Made by a program: the position numbers and the translations under genes
Source of the DNA: Hydrogenophaga sp.
GTDB lineage: Bacteria; Pseudomonadota; Gammaproteobacteria; Burkholderiales; Burkholderiaceae_C
Length of the DNA: 64,000 nucleotides
Direction: 5' to 3'
Assembly (NCBI GenBank): GCA_016741995.1
Contig: JACVCO010000005.1
Location: 124,001-188,000, forward strand
The notes under the pieces: generated by a model
Database searches by the model: none
Seen by the model: the letters and a program-made list of their open reading frames with translations, nothing else
What the model was told of the DNA's origin: nothing
In this document: one piece after another, positions 40,140 through 52,350 of the stretch
Layout of the letters: each line of letters begins with the position of its first letter
Numbering within the stretch: position 1 is the stretch's first letter

Positions 40140-41171
40140 CTGGAACAGGACTCGTTTTCGGAAGCGGACAGTATATCGGCGGGGGGCGAGGCGACCGAGG
40201 CCGACGCCCTGGACGATCAGGCCGAACTGCGCCATTGCACGGTGCCCGCCGGGCTGCATGGCTGGCGTATCGACCGTGCCCTGGCCCAACTCGTGCCCGA
40301 GTTCTCGCGTTCGCACCTGCAGCAGGTGCTGGCCGACGGCGGCGTGCGTTGGCGGGGCCAACCCTGCAGCAAGGCCGCGGCCAAGGTGGCGGTGGGCGAT
40401 GTGGTCGAGGTCTCGCTGAGGCCCACCGCGCAGGCCCGCGCCTTCGTGCCGCAGCCCATGGCGCTGGACGTGCGCTTCGAGGACGAGCACCTGCTCGTGA
40501 TCGACAAGCCCGCGGGCCTGGTGGTTCATCCGGCCGCGGGGCACTGGTCGGGCACGCTGCTCAACGGCCTGCTGGCCCACCACGAGGCGGCCGCCTTGCT
40601 CCCGCGCGCGGGCATCGTGCACCGGCTCGACAAGGACACCTCGGGGCTGATGATGGTGGCCAAGTCGCGCGTGGCGATGGACGCGCTCGTGAAAGCCATC
40701 GCCGCGCGCGACATCAATCGCCAGTACCTGGCCCTGGCCCACGGCGCCTGGCGCGGTGCCGACACGCGCAGCGTGCAGGGGTTCATCGGCCGCGATCCCC
40801 ACAACCGGCTGCGCATGGCGCTGGTGGGCGAGGGCAGCGGCAAACCCGCCCAAACCGATCTCCTGCGGGTGGATGGGCACGACCTGGCGACCCTCGTGGC
40901 CTGCAAGCTGCACACCGGCCGCACGCACCAGATTCGCGTGCACCTGGCCTCACTCGGGCATGCCTTGGTCGGTGACGCGGTCTATGGCGGGCGCCCCGCC
41001 TGGGGCCTGCAGCGGCAGGGGCTGCACGCGAGCTTCCTGCGCCTGGCGCACCCGGTTTCGGGCGTCGCGCTGAGCTTCTGGTCCGATCCGCCCGCGGACA
41101 TTCGCGACGCCCTTTCACAGGGGGGGCTCCGGTACAATCCGCCCCCGGCCGGCAGAGGTCTGATCGCCTGA
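40140..41171 (+). CDS. rluD: 23S rRNA pseudouridine synthase RluD (large subunit pseudouridines)
   Basis: An S4 RNA-binding domain (about 33-95, WRIDRALAQLVPEFSRSHLQQVL) is followed by the RluA-type catalytic domain. The catalytic Asp is in HRLDKDTSGLM, and LHTGRTHQIRVHLASLGH is present. RluD modifies helix 69 of 23S rRNA and aids ribosome assembly. The start is uncertain. Between the predicted transcript start (about 40119) and GTG 40242 there is no ATG, GTG or TTG in frame, and starting at 40242 would cut into the S4 domain. CTG 40140 is used here as a working start. A GTG at 40050 would overlap bamD by 86 nt. Confidence 0.85.
   Translation: MEQDSFSEADSISAGGEATEADALDDQAELRHCTVPAGLHGWRIDRALAQLVPEFSRSHLQQVLADGGVRWRGQPCSKAAAKVAVGDVVEVSLRPTAQARAFVPQPMALDVRFEDEHLLVIDKPAGLVVHPAAGHWSGTLLNGLLAHHEAAALLPRAGIVHRLDKDTSGLMMVAKSRVAMDALVKAIAARDINRQYLALAHGAWRGADTRSVQGFIGRDPHNRLRMALVGEGSGKPAQTDLLRVDGHDLATLVACKLHTGRTHQIRVHLASLGHALVGDAVYGGRPAWGLQRQGLHASFLRLAHPVSGVALSFWSDPPADIRDALSQGGLRYNPPPAGRGLIA
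41133..41138 (+). promoter_or_regulatory. Candidate scpB -10 element
   Basis: TACAAT (five of six) sits within the 3' end of rluD, 123 bp before the scpB ATG. No good -35 is seen at the right distance. Confidence 0.3.
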
Positions 41172-41261
41172 CGATCCCTGGTGTGGCGCCCCACGCGGGG
41201 CCACCTGCCTACCGCTTCCGCGGGCCCCGAGCGCCCCCCGATCCTGCCCACCCGAGCGACC

Positions 41262-41948
<687 letters not shown>

Positions 41949-43093
41949 GCGCCGGCCGGCGGACGCCGGCGCCGAGCCCGCACTGAGCTTCGACGAGGTC
42001 GTGAGCGGCGCCTTCGATCAGGCGCTGACCGACGAAGCACCCGCCGTGCCCGCGCGCCGTGTGCTCCAGCCCGACGCCGATTCGCCCAAGCTGCACAAGG
42101 TGCTGGCCCAGGCCGGCATGGGCTCGCGCCTCGAGATGGAAGCCCTGATCGAGCAAGGCCGCGTCTCTGTCAACGGCGAGCCCGCGCACGTGGGGCAGCG
42201 CATCCGCCAGAGCGACGTGATCAAGGTCAATGGCAAGCCGGTGCGCGTGCGCCTGCAGGCGCCGCCGCCGCGTGTGCTGGCGTACCACAAGCCCGCGGGC
42301 GAGGTCGTCACGCACGACGATCCGCAGAACCGCCCCACGGTGTTCCGCCGCCTGCCGCGCCTGCACGACGGCAAGTGGCAATCGGTGGGGCGTCTCGACC
42401 TCAACACCGAAGGCCTGCTGCTGCTCACCAACGCCGGTGAACTCGCCAACAAGCTCATGCACCCCCGCTTCGGCCTGCAGCGCGAGTACGCCGCGCGTGT
42501 GCTGGGCGCGCTCTCCAACGAGGAAAAACAGCGCCTGCTCGATGGCGTGAAACTCGAGGACGGGATGGCCCAGTTCCAGACCATCGACGACGGCGGCGGC
42601 GAGGGGGCCAACTGCTGGTACCGCGTCACCATCGGCGAAGGCCGCAACCGCGAGGTGCGCCGCATGTTCGAGGCTGTGGGTCACGCGGTCAGCCGGCTCA
42701 TCCGCATCCGCTATGGCGCCGTGGTGCTGCCGCGCGGCCTGCGCCGCGGCGACTGGGTCGAGCTCGACGAGCGCGACGTGCAGCGCCTCGGGTTGGCGGC
42801 CGGCATGGATACGCCGCGCCCGGTGCGCCGTCCGCCAGCGGGGCCGCCGGCCACCGCGCGCCGCAAATACGGCCCCGGCCCCAGCACGCCGCCGGCGCCG
42901 CCTTCGCGGGCGCGCCGCCCCGCGGGCCCGCGCAGCCTGGTCGATCCGTCCAAGGCCACTCGAGCGCCCGCTCAGGGGCCCATCGGTGGGGATGCGCTTG
43001 AGCGGCAACGTCAGCGCCGCCAGGGCGGTGCAGGCCCGGGTGCACCGAAGGGGCGTGGTCGCGCCGGGCCGCGGGGCTGACGCTTCCGCCATG

Positions 43094-43099
43094 TAGAAT
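43094..43099 (+). promoter_or_regulatory. Candidate ndk -10 element
   Basis: TAGAAT (five of six) lies 61 bp before the ndk start in the 80-bp gap after rluB. No -35 is evident. It could start the long ndk-to-hisS transcript. Confidence 0.35.
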
Positions 43100-43160
43100 C
43101 GTGGGCTTTGCGGACGCCAGTGCGCCGCTGCCGTTTCCCCCATAAAACCCCAGGAATTCC

Positions 43161-43586
43161 ATGGCCATCGAACGCACCCTCTCGATCATCAAACCCGACG
43201 CCGTTGCCAAGAACGTCATCGGTCAGATCTATGCCCGTTTCGAGGCCGCCGGCCTGAAGGTCGTGGCCGCGAAGATGGCCCACCTCTCGCGCCGCGAGGC
43301 CGAGCAGTTCTATGCCGTGCACAGCGCACGCCCCTTCTTCAAGGATCTGGTCGAGTTCATGATCAGCGGCCCGGTGATGATCCAGGCGCTCGAAGGCGAA
43401 GGCGCCATCCTGAAGAACCGCGACCTGATGGGCGCCACCGACCCGAAGAAGGCCGCTGCCGGCACCATCCGCGCCGATTTCGCCGACAGCATCGACGCCA
43501 ACGCGGTGCACGGCTCCGACGCACCCGAGACCGCTGCCCAGGAAGTGGCTTTCTTCTTCCCCGGCATGAACGTCTACTCGCGCTGA
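43161..43586 (+). CDS. ndk: Nucleoside diphosphate kinase
   Basis: The 141-residue enzyme transfers the gamma-phosphate of ATP to nucleoside diphosphates through phospho-His117 (NAVHGSDA). The N-terminus [15 protein letters not shown] and [17 protein letters not shown] are family signatures, and the length is exact for bacterial Ndk. It heads a closely spaced run: rlmN, pilW, rodZ, ispG and hisS follow with gaps under 16 nt or overlaps. Confidence 0.97.
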   Translation: MAIERTLSIIKPDAVAKNVIGQIYARFEAAGLKVVAAKMAHLSRREAEQFYAVHSARPFFKDLVEFMISGPVMIQALEGEGAILKNRDLMGATDPKKAAAGTIRADFADSIDANAVHGSDAPETAAQEVAFFFPGMNVYSR

Positions 43587-43593
43587 CCATGTC

Positions 43594-44745
43594 ATGACGG
43601 TCAACCTGCTCGACTTCGACCTCGAGGGGCTGGCCGCCTTCTGCGAACAGCTGGGCGAAAAGCGCTTCCGCGCCACCCAGCTGTTTCGCTGGATCCACCA
43701 CAAGGGTGCGTCCGATTTCGCCCAGATGACCGACCTCGCGCGCAGCTTGCGCGAGAAGCTGCCCGGTGCGGCGCGCATCACCGGCCTGCCCGTGCTCTCG
43801 CGCCAGGACTCGGCCGACGGCACCATCAAGTGGTTGTTCGACGTCGGTGATGGCAATGCCGTCGAAACCGTGTTCATTCCCGAGGACGACCGTGGCACGC
43901 TGTGTGTGTCGTCGCAGGCGGGTTGCGCCGTTGGCTGCCGCTTCTGCTCCACGGGGCACCAGGGCTTTTCGCGCAACCTCTCCACCGGTGAGATCCTGGC
44001 CCAGCTCTGGCAGGCCGAGTTCTTCCTGCGTCAGCACCTGAACCGGCCCGGGGAACGCGTGATCACCAACGTGGTCATGATGGGCATGGGCGAGCCGCTG
44101 CAGAACATCCACGCGCTGATTCCTGCGCTCAAGGTCATGCTCGATGACCACGCCTACGGCCTGTCGCGCCGGCGCGTGACCGTGTCCACCTCGGGCGTGG
44201 TGCCGATGATCGATCGCCTGGCGCAGGAGTGCCCGGTGGCGCTTGCGGTGTCGCTGCATGCCCCGAGCGACCCGCTGCGCGACGACCTCGTGCCGCTCAA
44301 CCGCAAGTACCCGATCGCCGAACTGCTCGACGCCTGCCTGCGCTACCTGCCGGCCGCGCCGCGTGACTTCATCACCTTCGAGTACTGCATGCTCGACGGC
44401 GTGAACGACCAGCCCGAACACGCGCAGACCTTGCTGAAGCTGCTGCGGGGGCACGGTGGCCGTGGCGTGCCGGCCAAGATCAACCTGATCCCGTTCAACC
44501 CGTTCCCGGATTCCGGTCTGCGCTGCTCGCCGCGCGCGGTGGTGCAGCGCTTCGGCCAGATCCTCAACGAGGGGGGCATCGTCACCACCATCCGCAAGAC
44601 CCGCGGCGACGACATCGACGCCGCCTGCGGGCAACTGGCTGGCGATGTGCTCGACCGCACCGACGCCGCGCGCCGCATGGCGCAGCGCCGCGAGAACGAA
44701 CAACCGATCCGTTTCGTGACCCCCCAAAAGGAAAGGCAGGCATGA
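43594..44745 (+). CDS. rlmN: Dual-specificity 23S rRNA A2503 / tRNA A37 methyltransferase RlmN
   Basis: The 383-residue radical-SAM enzyme has the iron-sulfur motif Cys111-x3-Cys115-x2-Cys118 ([12 protein letters not shown]). It has MGMGEPLQN and [14 protein letters not shown] of the RlmN/Cfr family, and a C-terminal cysteine (DAACGQL) that forms the protein-RNA intermediate. It methylates C2 of adenine in rRNA and some tRNAs. Its stop overlaps the next gene by ATGA. Confidence 0.96.
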   Translation: MTVNLLDFDLEGLAAFCEQLGEKRFRATQLFRWIHHKGASDFAQMTDLARSLREKLPGAARITGLPVLSRQDSADGTIKWLFDVGDGNAVETVFIPEDDRGTLCVSSQAGCAVGCRFCSTGHQGFSRNLSTGEILAQLWQAEFFLRQHLNRPGERVITNVVMMGMGEPLQNIHALIPALKVMLDDHAYGLSRRRVTVSTSGVVPMIDRLAQECPVALAVSLHAPSDPLRDDLVPLNRKYPIAELLDACLRYLPAAPRDFITFEYCMLDGVNDQPEHAQTLLKLLRGHGGRGVPAKINLIPFNPFPDSGLRCSPRAVVQRFGQILNEGGIVTTIRKTRGDDIDAACGQLAGDVLDRTDAARRMAQRRENEQPIRFVTPQKERQA

Positions 44746-45584
44746 CTCAGCCAGCGACCCGACCGCTTCCGCTCCGTTCCCACCCCGCGCTCTGGCTGTT
44801 GTCTGCAGCGCTGGCTCTGGTGATGCTGGCCGGTTGTGCGTCGCAGGCGCCGCGCGTGTCGTCCACGCCCACGCCGGGCGTCGAACCGCTCACCGCGTCG
44901 GACGAGCCGCTGTCGGTGCGCCGTGCGCGGCTGCGCTACGAACTGGCCGCGAACTATTTCGACCAGGGCCAGACCACCGTGGCCCTGGACGAGATCAAGC
45001 TCGCGCTGGCCGCCGATCCCAACTACGGCCCGGCCTACATCCTGCGTGGCCTGGTCTACATGCGACTGAACGACGACGCCCTGGCCGAAGACAGCTTCCG
45101 CCGCGCGCTGCAGATCAACCCGCGCGATGCCGAGGCCCAGCACGCCTACGGCCTGTTCCATTGCGAGAAGGGCCGCTACGACCAGGCCGACCGCTTGTTC
45201 GAGCAGGCGCTGAGCAACCCCACCTACCGCAACCGGCCGCGCACCCTGCTGGTCCAAGGCGTCTGCCTGGTGCGCGCAGGCAAGCTGCCCGAGGCGGAGT
45301 CGGCGCTGTCGCGTGCTTACGAGTTCGACACCAACAACCCCATCGCGGCGTACAACCTGGCCAGTCTGAAGCACCGGCGCGGCGACAGCCAGGCGGCGCA
45401 GTTCATCATCCGTCGCATCAACAATTCCGAACTGGCCAACGCCGAGACCCTGTGGCTGGGCATCCGTGTCGAGCGCCAGTTGCGCAACGATGTGACCGTG
45501 GCGCAGCTCGCCCAGCAATTGGGGCGCCGTTTCCCCGAATCGCCCCAGTGGGCCGCCTACCAGCGGGGGGCCTTCAATGACTGA
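44742..45584 (+). CDS. pilW: Type IV pilus biogenesis lipoprotein PilW/PilF (TPR protein)
   Basis: The 280-residue lipoprotein has a signal peptide and a lipobox (LAGC, Cys32). Several tetratricopeptide repeats follow ([56 protein letters not shown]). In Pseudomonas and Neisseria this pilotin is needed for PilQ secretin assembly in the outer membrane. The rlmN-pilW-rodZ order is typical. No other pilus genes occur in this window. Confidence 0.9.
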   Translation: MTQPATRPLPLRSHPALWLLSAALALVMLAGCASQAPRVSSTPTPGVEPLTASDEPLSVRRARLRYELAANYFDQGQTTVALDEIKLALAADPNYGPAYILRGLVYMRLNDDALAEDSFRRALQINPRDAEAQHAYGLFHCEKGRYDQADRLFEQALSNPTYRNRPRTLLVQGVCLVRAGKLPEAESALSRAYEFDTNNPIAAYNLASLKHRRGDSQAAQFIIRRINNSELANAETLWLGIRVERQLRNDVTVAQLAQQLGRRFPESPQWAAYQRGAFND

Positions 45585-46500
45585 GGCGGTGATGGACAAC
45601 GGCCACGCCCAGATGCCCGAGCGGCCGGTGCGCCTGCGTGAGGCGCGCGAGGCGGCCGGGCTGCACATCGCCGCGCTGGCGGCGGCCCTGAAGGTGCCGG
45701 TGCGCAAGCTCGAAGCACTCGAGGCCGGCCGCTACGGCGATCTGCCGGACCTCACTTTTGCGCGCGCGCTCGCCTCCAGCGCCTGCCGCCACCTCAAGAT
45801 CGATCCCGCACCGGTGCTGGAGCAGATTCCCCTGAGCCCCACCCCCGCGCTCGGTGATCGCGACAGCGCGCTCAACGCCCCGTTCAAACCCGCCACGGAC
45901 GCCCCTGCGATCAACCCCTTGAGCTGGTTGTCGCGGCCGGCCTTGCTGGGGGCCATCATGCTGCTGCTGGCGGCCTTGGTGATCGCCTTCCTTCCGCAGC
46001 GCCAAGCGGCCGCGCCCGAGCCCACCTCGGCGGTCGCCCCGCCGTCCGCTGCGCCGGTGGCGCCCATCTTTCAACCCAGTGCGCCCGCGTCGGGCGATGC
46101 CGCATCGCCGCCCGCTTCCGTGGCCGGCGACGCACCGGCCGATGAGCCGGCGCAGGCCGACCCACCGACCACCGCCCCGGCTGCGCCTGCCGCCGCTGCG
46201 GATGCCACGCCACCCGTGGCCGCTGCGGCGCCCGCAGCCGACGCCGGTGCCGCCCCTGCCGGTGGGGCGGTGCTGAGCCTGGTGGCCAGCCAGGAGTCCT
46301 GGGCCGAGGTCGTCAACGGCACCGGCACGGTGGTGCTGCAGCGCCTGCTGCAGCCGGGCGAGCGCGTCGAGTTCTCGGCCGCGCCGCCTTACACCGTGGT
46401 GCTGGGCAATGCCGCTGTGGTGCAGGTTGCCTTGCGGGGGCGTGCCTTCAACGCCGCGGCCATCGCGCGCAACAACGTCGCCCGTTTCGACGCCCGTTGA
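45577..46500 (+). CDS. rodZ: RodZ-like cytoskeletal protein (HTH, transmembrane, DUF4115)
   Basis: The 307-residue protein has an N-terminal Xre-type helix-turn-helix (about 18-80, [19 protein letters not shown]). A single transmembrane helix lies at about 120-138 ([17 protein letters not shown]). A Pro/Ala-rich periplasmic linker and a C-terminal DUF4115 beta domain ([22 protein letters not shown]) follow. RodZ links MreB to the cell-wall synthesis machinery in rods. It overlaps pilW by 8 bp. The linker is compositionally biased and should vary between strains. Confidence 0.9.
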   Translation: MTEAVMDNGHAQMPERPVRLREAREAAGLHIAALAAALKVPVRKLEALEAGRYGDLPDLTFARALASSACRHLKIDPAPVLEQIPLSPTPALGDRDSALNAPFKPATDAPAINPLSWLSRPALLGAIMLLLAALVIAFLPQRQAAAPEPTSAVAPPSAAPVAPIFQPSAPASGDAASPPASVAGDAPADEPAQADPPTTAPAAPAAAADATPPVAAAAPAADAGAAPAGGAVLSLVASQESWAEVVNGTGTVVLQRLLQPGERVEFSAAPPYTVVLGNAAVVQVALRGRAFNAAAIARNNVARFDAR

Positions 46501-46508
46501 GGACACGC

Positions 46509-47771
46509 ATGAACCGCATGGAGCAGCCCATTCCCTTGCCCGAAGCGCCGCGCCGACGCACGCGCCAGGGCGTGGTGCGTTGGGGGAGTCACGCCGTCAC
46601 TCTGGGTGGCGACGCACCGGTGCGCGTGCAGTCCATGACGAACACCGACACGGCCGACGCGATCGCCACGGCGATCCAGGTGAAAGAACTCGCGCAGGCC
46701 GGCTCCGAGCTCGTGCGCATCACCGTCAACAACGACGAGGCCGCCAAGGCCGTGCCCCACATCCGCGAGCAGCTCGACCGCATGGGCATCCCGGTGCCCT
46801 TGATCGGCGACTTCCACTACAACGGCCACCGCCTGCTCACCGACCACCCGGCGTGCGCCGAAGCGCTGTCGAAGTACCGCATCAACCCCGGCAATGTGGG
46901 CCGCGGCGACAAAGGCGACCGCCAGTTCGCGCAGATGGTCGAGATCGCGGCGCGCCACGACAAGCACATCCGCATCGGCGTCAACTGGGGCAGCCTCGAC
47001 CAGGACCTGCTCGCGCGCCTGATGGACGAGAACGCGAACCGCGCCCAGCCCTGGGATGCGAAGCAGGTGATGTACGAGGCGCTCATCACCTCGGCCATCG
47101 AGTCCGCGAAGAAGGCCGAAGCCATCGGCCTGCGGGGCGAGAACATCGTGCTCTCGTGCAAGGTCAGCGCCGTTCAGGATCTGATCGCCGTTTACCAGGC
47201 GCTGGCGCAGCGTTGTGATTACGCGCTGCACCTGGGCCTGACCGAAGCGGGCATGGGCACCAAGGGCGCGGTCGCGTCCACCGCCGCACTGTCGGTGCTG
47301 CTGCAGCAGGGCATCGGCGACACGATCCGCATCTCGCTCACACCGCAGCCCGGCGAATCGCGCACGCAGGAGGTGGTGGTGGGCCTGGAGATCCTGCAGG
47401 CCATGGGGCTGCGCAGTTTCGTGCCCAGCGTCACCGCCTGCCCGGGCTGTGGCCGCACCACCAGCACCACGTTCCAGGAGCTGGCCAAGCAGATCGACGA
47501 CTACCTGCGCGCGTCCATGCCCGTGTGGCGCGAGCGTTACCCGGGCGTCGAGGGCATGAAGGTCGCGGTCATGGGCTGCATCGTCAACGGGCCGGGTGAA
47601 AGCAAGCACGCCGACATCGGCATCAGCCTGCCCGGCACGGGTGAAGCGCCGGCCGCGCCGGTCTTCATCGATGGCCAGAAGGCCATGACGCTGCGCGGCG
47701 AGGGCATCGCGCGCGAATTCCAGACGGTGGTCGAGAACTACATCGAGAAGCGGTTCGGCGTGCACGCCTGA
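46509..47771 (+). CDS. ispG: 4-hydroxy-3-methylbut-2-enyl diphosphate synthase
   Basis: The 420-residue enzyme of the non-mevalonate isoprenoid pathway converts MEcPP to HMBPP using a 4Fe-4S cluster. Cluster cysteines are in TACPGCGRT and [18 protein letters not shown]. The N-terminal TIM-barrel block carries [15 protein letters not shown] 46509 is used; a TTG at 46497 overlapping the rodZ stop is an alternative. Ahead of hisS by 15 nt. Confidence 0.95.
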   Translation: MNRMEQPIPLPEAPRRRTRQGVVRWGSHAVTLGGDAPVRVQSMTNTDTADAIATAIQVKELAQAGSELVRITVNNDEAAKAVPHIREQLDRMGIPVPLIGDFHYNGHRLLTDHPACAEALSKYRINPGNVGRGDKGDRQFAQMVEIAARHDKHIRIGVNWGSLDQDLLARLMDENANRAQPWDAKQVMYEALITSAIESAKKAEAIGLRGENIVLSCKVSAVQDLIAVYQALAQRCDYALHLGLTEAGMGTKGAVASTAALSVLLQQGIGDTIRISLTPQPGESRTQEVVVGLEILQAMGLRSFVPSVTACPGCGRTTSTTFQELAKQIDDYLRASMPVWRERYPGVEGMKVAVMGCIVNGPGESKHADIGISLPGTGEAPAAPVFIDGQKAMTLRGEGIAREFQTVVENYIEKRFGVHA

Positions 47772-47786
47772 ATCGCCCAGAACAAC

Positions 47787-49082
47787 ATGGCTGAAAAACT
47801 GGTTGCCGTCAAAGGCATGAACGACATCGCGCCGCCGCAGTCGGCGCATTGGGAATGGCTGGAGGCCACGCTGCGCGACCTGATGGCGCGCTACGGCTAC
47901 CGCAACATCCGCACGCCCATCGTCGAACCCACGGCGCTGTTCGTGCGCGGCCTGGGCGAGGTCACCGACATCGTCGAGAAGGAGATGTATTCCTTCGAAG
48001 ACAAGCTCAACGGTGAGCACCTCACGCTGCGGCCCGAGAACACCGCGGGCGTGGTTCGCGCCGCGCTCGAGAGCAACATGCTGTACGAAGGGCCCAAGCG
48101 CCTGTACTACATGGGCCCGATGTTCCGCCACGAGCGCCCGCAGCGCGGCCGCTACCGCCAGTTCCACCAGTTCGGCGCCGAAGCGCTGGGCTTTGCCGGG
48201 CCGGACGTGGACGCCGAGATCATCGTGCTGGCCTGCGACCTGTGGCAGGCGCTCGGCCTCACCGGCATCGAACTCGAGATCAACAGCCTGGGCCAGCCGG
48301 CCGAGCGGCTGGCGCACCGCCAGGCGCTCATCGCCTACCTCGAATCGCACGCCGGCCTGCTCGACGAGGACGCGAAGCGGCGCCTGCACAGCAACCCGCT
48401 GCGCATCCTGGACACCAAGAACCCGGCCATGCAGGACATGGTCAATGCCGCGCCACGGCTCATGGACCACCTGGGTGCCGAATCCCTGGTCCACTTCGAG
48501 CGCCTGAAGGCACTGCTCGAGGCGCACGGGGTGGCCTACCGCATCAACCCGCGCCTGGTGCGCGGCATGGACTACTACAACCTCTCGGTGTTCGAGTTCG
48601 TCACCACACAACTCGGCTCGCAAGGCACGGTGTGTGCCGGTGGTCGTTACGACGGCCTGTTCGAGCAGATCGGGGGCAAGCCCACGCCCGCCGTCGGCTG
48701 GGCGCTCGGCATGGAGCGCATCCTGGAGCTGCTGAAAGAGCAGGGCCGTTTGCCCGATGCGCCCGTGCCCGACGCCTACGCCGTGGTGCCCGACGCGGCC
48801 GACCTGCCGCGCGTGATGCCTGTGCTGCGCGCGTTGCGCGAGGCCGGTGCGCGCGTGCAGATGCACGCCGGCGGAGCGGACGGCATGGGCAGCATGAAGT
48901 CGCAGTTCAAGAAGGCCGACGCCAGTGGTGCGCGCTGGGCGCTGATCTTCGGCGCCGACGAACTCGCGCAGGGTCAGGTGGCTCTCAAACCCTTGCGTGG
49001 CGAGCGCGACGGCGCGCCCGGGCAGGCGGCACTGCCGTTGTCCGACGCCGCCGCCATCGCCGCCCGTGTGCGCGCCGCCTGA
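47787..49082 (+). CDS. hisS: Histidine-tRNA ligase
   Basis: The 431-residue class II synthetase charges tRNA-His. Motif 2 ([24 protein letters not shown]), the histidine A signature [13 protein letters not shown] and a motif 3 region ([13 protein letters not shown]) are visible. An anticodon-binding domain ends the protein. The [16 protein letters not shown] start is standard. A paralogue without synthetase function (hisZ) lies at 56421. Confidence 0.97.
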   Translation: MAEKLVAVKGMNDIAPPQSAHWEWLEATLRDLMARYGYRNIRTPIVEPTALFVRGLGEVTDIVEKEMYSFEDKLNGEHLTLRPENTAGVVRAALESNMLYEGPKRLYYMGPMFRHERPQRGRYRQFHQFGAEALGFAGPDVDAEIIVLACDLWQALGLTGIELEINSLGQPAERLAHRQALIAYLESHAGLLDEDAKRRLHSNPLRILDTKNPAMQDMVNAAPRLMDHLGAESLVHFERLKALLEAHGVAYRINPRLVRGMDYYNLSVFEFVTTQLGSQGTVCAGGRYDGLFEQIGGKPTPAVGWALGMERILELLKEQGRLPDAPVPDAYAVVPDAADLPRVMPVLRALREAGARVQMHAGGADGMGSMKSQFKKADASGARWALIFGADELAQGQVALKPLRGERDGAPGQAALPLSDAAAIAARVRAA

Positions 49083-49135
49083 GGGCCAGCGCCCGGCTAC
49101 CTACAATCCAGCACTTTCGCGTCCGACTAGAACCC

Positions 49136-49795
49136 ATGGCCAAGCACCTCGACCTCGAAGAGCAGGAACAGCTCGATCAGCTCAAGCATTTCTGGGCCCG
49201 ATACGGCAACGCCATCAGCTGGGTGCTGATCGTGGTGTTCGGCAGCTTTGCCGCGTGGAACGGCTGGAACTGGTGGGAGCGCAACCAGGGTGCCAAGGCC
49301 GCCGCGTTGTACGAAGAGCTCGACAGCGCCGTGGCCGCCAAGGACATCGAGCGCACCGAACGCGTGCTCACCGACATGCGTGCCAGCTTCGCCCGCACCA
49401 CCTACGCCGCACAGGCCGGCCTGCTCGCAGGCAAGACCTTGTTCGAAGCCGGTCAGCACGACAAGGCGCGCGAGGCGCTGCAGGGCGTGATCAATGGCAG
49501 CAAGGACGCCGGCCTGCAGGCCGTTGCCCGCCTGCGCCTGGCTTCGGTGGAGCTGGAAGCCGGCCGCGCCGACGACGCCTTGAAGGCGTTGCAGGCCACG
49601 GTGCCTGCCGCCTTCGAGCCGCTGCTGGCCGACCGCCGCGGTGACGTGCTGATGGCGCAGAGCAAGCCCGACGAAGCCAAGGCCCAGTACCAGGCGGCCT
49701 GGAATGCCATGGAGCCGCGCAGCGATGCCCGCCGTCTCGTGGCGATCAAGCTGGCCGCTCTCGGTGTGGCGGTCGAGCCGGAGGCGCGCTCATGA
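49136..49795 (+). CDS. YfgM-family tetratricopeptide membrane protein
   Basis: The 219-residue protein has a short cytosolic N-terminus (LEEQEQLDQLKHFWARYGN) and one transmembrane helix (about 26-46, WVLIVVFGSFAAWNGW). A periplasmic TPR-like helical domain follows. YfgM of E. coli binds the SecYEG translocon with PpiD and assists outer-membrane assembly. It always travels with bamB, as here, where its stop overlaps the bamB start by ATGA. A TACAAT at 49102-49107 could be its own -10. Confidence 0.85.
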   Translation: MAKHLDLEEQEQLDQLKHFWARYGNAISWVLIVVFGSFAAWNGWNWWERNQGAKAAALYEELDSAVAAKDIERTERVLTDMRASFARTTYAAQAGLLAGKTLFEAGQHDKAREALQGVINGSKDAGLQAVARLRLASVELEAGRADDALKALQATVPAAFEPLLADRRGDVLMAQSKPDEAKAQYQAAWNAMEPRSDARRLVAIKLAALGVAVEPEARS

Positions 49796-50913
49796 GCCGA
49801 CGCGCTGCCGTCCTCGCCCTGACCCTGGCCGCCAGCGTGCTGGCGGCCTGCTCGTCCAGCCCCAAGCCGCCGCAGCCGGCCGAACTCGGGCCCGCGACAT
49901 CGCTCATCGGCACGCGCCAGATCTGGACCGCCAGCGTCGGCGAGGCCGGCACCGGCTTTCAACCCGTGGCCGCTGGCGGCCGGGTGATGGCCGCTGGCGC
50001 CGCCGGCGTGGTGGCCGCTTTCGACCAGGCCACCGGTGCCGAAGCGTGGCGTGTCGACCTGCGCACCCGGCTGTCCGCCGGCGTCGGCAGCGATGGCCAG
50101 ACCACCGCCGTGATCACCGCCGACAACCTGCTGCTGGCGATCGCCGATGGCAAGGAGCGTTGGCGTGTGCGCCTGGGCGCGCGCTCGTTCACGCCGCCCC
50201 TGGTGGCCGGCGGCCGCGTGTTCGTGTTCACCGCCGACCGCAGCGTCACCGCCTACGACGCCGCCAATGGCGCGCGCCTGTGGGCCCAGACCCGCACCGC
50301 CGATCCGCTGGTGCTCAGCCGGCCCGCGGCGCTGGCGGCCGTGGGAGACACCCTGGTGGCGGGTGTCTCGGGCCGCCTGGTGGGTTTCAACCCCGACAAC
50401 GGCGCGGTGCGCTGGGAGGTGCCGATCGCCAGCGCGCGTGGCACCAACGAGGTCGAGCGCCTGGTCGACATCGTCGCCCCGGTCGGCCGTGCGGGTGGCA
50501 ACGTGTGCGTGCGCGCCTACGGCGCGGCCGTGGGTTGCGTGGACGTGCAGCGTGGCCAGCCGGTGTGGACGCGCGCCGCCCAGGGAACGGCCGGCGTGCA
50601 TGGCGACGACCGCCTGGTCTTCGGCACTGAGAGCGATGGCACCCTGCTGGCCTGGCGCCGCGACAGCGGCGAACCCGCGTGGCGCAACGAACACCTCAAG
50701 CACCACCCGCTCGGCGCGCCGCTGGCGCTGGGCCGCGTGTTCGCCGTCGCCGATGGCAATGGCCTCGTGCACCTGCTCTCGCGCGAAGATGGCAGCGAGA
50801 TGGCTCGCTTGAGCACCGATGGCTCGGCCATCGTCGCCACGCCGGTGCTCGCGGGCGACGCCCTCGTGGTCATGACCAGCCGCGGCAACCTCCACGCCTG
50901 GCGCCCGCAATGA
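49792..50913 (+). CDS. bamB: Outer membrane assembly lipoprotein BamB
   Basis: The 373-residue lipoprotein has a signal peptide with lipobox VLAAC (Cys20), then an eight-bladed PQQ-type beta-propeller. Repeating blades are visible, for example [35 protein letters not shown] and [16 protein letters not shown]. BamB helps the BAM complex insert beta-barrel proteins. It is coupled to the YfgM gene and is 22 nt before der. Confidence 0.93.
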   Translation: MSRRAAVLALTLAASVLAACSSSPKPPQPAELGPATSLIGTRQIWTASVGEAGTGFQPVAAGGRVMAAGAAGVVAAFDQATGAEAWRVDLRTRLSAGVGSDGQTTAVITADNLLLAIADGKERWRVRLGARSFTPPLVAGGRVFVFTADRSVTAYDAANGARLWAQTRTADPLVLSRPAALAAVGDTLVAGVSGRLVGFNPDNGAVRWEVPIASARGTNEVERLVDIVAPVGRAGGNVCVRAYGAAVGCVDVQRGQPVWTRAAQGTAGVHGDDRLVFGTESDGTLLAWRRDSGEPAWRNEHLKHHPLGAPLALGRVFAVADGNGLVHLLSREDGSEMARLSTDGSAIVATPVLAGDALVVMTSRGNLHAWRPQ

Positions 50914-50935
50914 GGCACCTGAAAGCCGTGCACCC

Positions 50936-52276
50936 GTGAAACCCGTCATCGCCCTCGTCGGTCGTCCCAACGTCGGCAAATCCACGCTCTTCAACCGCCT
51001 CACGGGCACGCGCGACGCCATCGTGGCCGACTTCGCCGGCCTCACGCGCGACCGCCACTATGGCAACGGCCGCGTCGGGCGGCGCGAATTCATCGTCATC
51101 GACACCGGTGGCTTCGAGCCCGACGCGGGCGAGGGCAGCATCTACCGCGAGATGGCCAAGCAGACCCGCCAGGCCGTTGCCGAGAGCGACGTGGTGGTCT
51201 TCGTGGTCGATGCGCGCGCCGGCCCGAACGCACAGGACCACGACATCGCCAACTACCTGCGCCGCCTGGGCAAACCGTGCCTGCTGGTGGCGAACAAGGC
51301 CGAAGGCATGACGGAGGGCGCGCAACTGGTGGAGTTCTTCGAACTCGGCCTCGGCGAGGTGCTGCCCGTGTCGGCCGCGCACGGCCAGGGCGTGCGCACC
51401 CTGCTCGACGACGCGCTGGAACGCATCCCCGGCCTGCCCCCCGAGGACGAAGAAGAGCCCGAGGCCGAGACCGGCGTGATCCGCCTGGCCGTGGCGGGGC
51501 GGCCCAACGTGGGCAAATCCACCCTCATCAACGTCTGGCTCGGTGAAGAGCGCCTGGTGGCCTTCGACATGCCCGGCACCACGCGCGACGCCATCAGCGT
51601 GCCGTTCGAGCGCGGCGGGCAGAAGTTCGAGCTCATCGACACCGCCGGGCTGCGGCGCAAAGGCAAGGTGTTCGAGGCCATCGAGAAGTTCTCGGTCGTC
51701 AAGACCCTGCAGGCCATCGAAAGCGCGCACGTGGTGCTGCTGCTGCTCGACGCCACCCAGGGGGTGACCGACCAGGACGCCCACATCGCCGGCTACATCC
51801 TCGAGAGCGGCCGGGCCGTGGTGCTGGCCATCAACAAATGGGATGCGGTCGACGCCTACCAGCGCGAGCAGATCGAACGCCAGATCGAGACGCGACTGGC
51901 TTTCCTCAAGTTCGCGTCGCTGCACCTCATCTCGGCGCGCAAGCGCCAGGGCCTCGGGCCGGTCTGGAAATCCATCGCCCAGGCGCACGCCGCCGCCATG
52001 CGCAAGATGGGCACGCCGCTGCTGACGCGTCTGCTGCAGGAGTCGGTGGCGTTCCAGGCCCCACCGCGCAGCGGGGGCGGGCGCCCCAAGATGCGCTACG
52101 CCCATCAGGGTGGCATGAACCCGCCGGTGATCGTGATCCATGGCAATGCCCTGGACCGGGTGCCCGACGCGTACACGCGGTTCCTCGAGGGGCGCTTTCG
52201 CAAGGCCTTTGATCTGATCGGCACGCCGCTGCGCATCGAGTACCGCACTTCCGACAACCCGTTCAAGGACGCCTGA
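50936..52276 (+). CDS. der: Ribosome-associated GTPase Der (EngA)
   Basis: The 446-residue protein has two consecutive GTPase domains with full motif sets. The first has GRPNVGKST at 8-16, DTGGFE and NKAEG. The second has GRPNVGKST at about 188, DTAGLRRKG and NKWD. A C-terminal KH-like domain follows. Der helps assemble the 50S subunit. It starts at a GTG. The bamB-der-hfq order is typical of beta- and gammaproteobacteria. Confidence 0.97.
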   Translation: MKPVIALVGRPNVGKSTLFNRLTGTRDAIVADFAGLTRDRHYGNGRVGRREFIVIDTGGFEPDAGEGSIYREMAKQTRQAVAESDVVVFVVDARAGPNAQDHDIANYLRRLGKPCLLVANKAEGMTEGAQLVEFFELGLGEVLPVSAAHGQGVRTLLDDALERIPGLPPEDEEEPEAETGVIRLAVAGRPNVGKSTLINVWLGEERLVAFDMPGTTRDAISVPFERGGQKFELIDTAGLRRKGKVFEAIEKFSVVKTLQAIESAHVVLLLLDATQGVTDQDAHIAGYILESGRAVVLAINKWDAVDAYQREQIERQIETRLAFLKFASLHLISARKRQGLGPVWKSIAQAHAAAMRKMGTPLLTRLLQESVAFQAPPRSGGGRPKMRYAHQGGMNPPVIVIHGNALDRVPDAYTRFLEGRFRKAFDLIGTPLRIEYRTSDNPFKDA

Positions 52277-52350
52277 TCCCCTTACGCGGCGCTCGGAATA
52301 GGCGTGTGGTATGTTTCCGCCTTCCGAAACAGTCGAACACGGAGCATATC

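Noticed and set aside
46000-46270. Pro/Ala-rich alternative frames in rodZ
   Set aside because: Shadows of the RodZ periplasmic linker; the sense frame has the HTH, membrane and DUF4115 parts.
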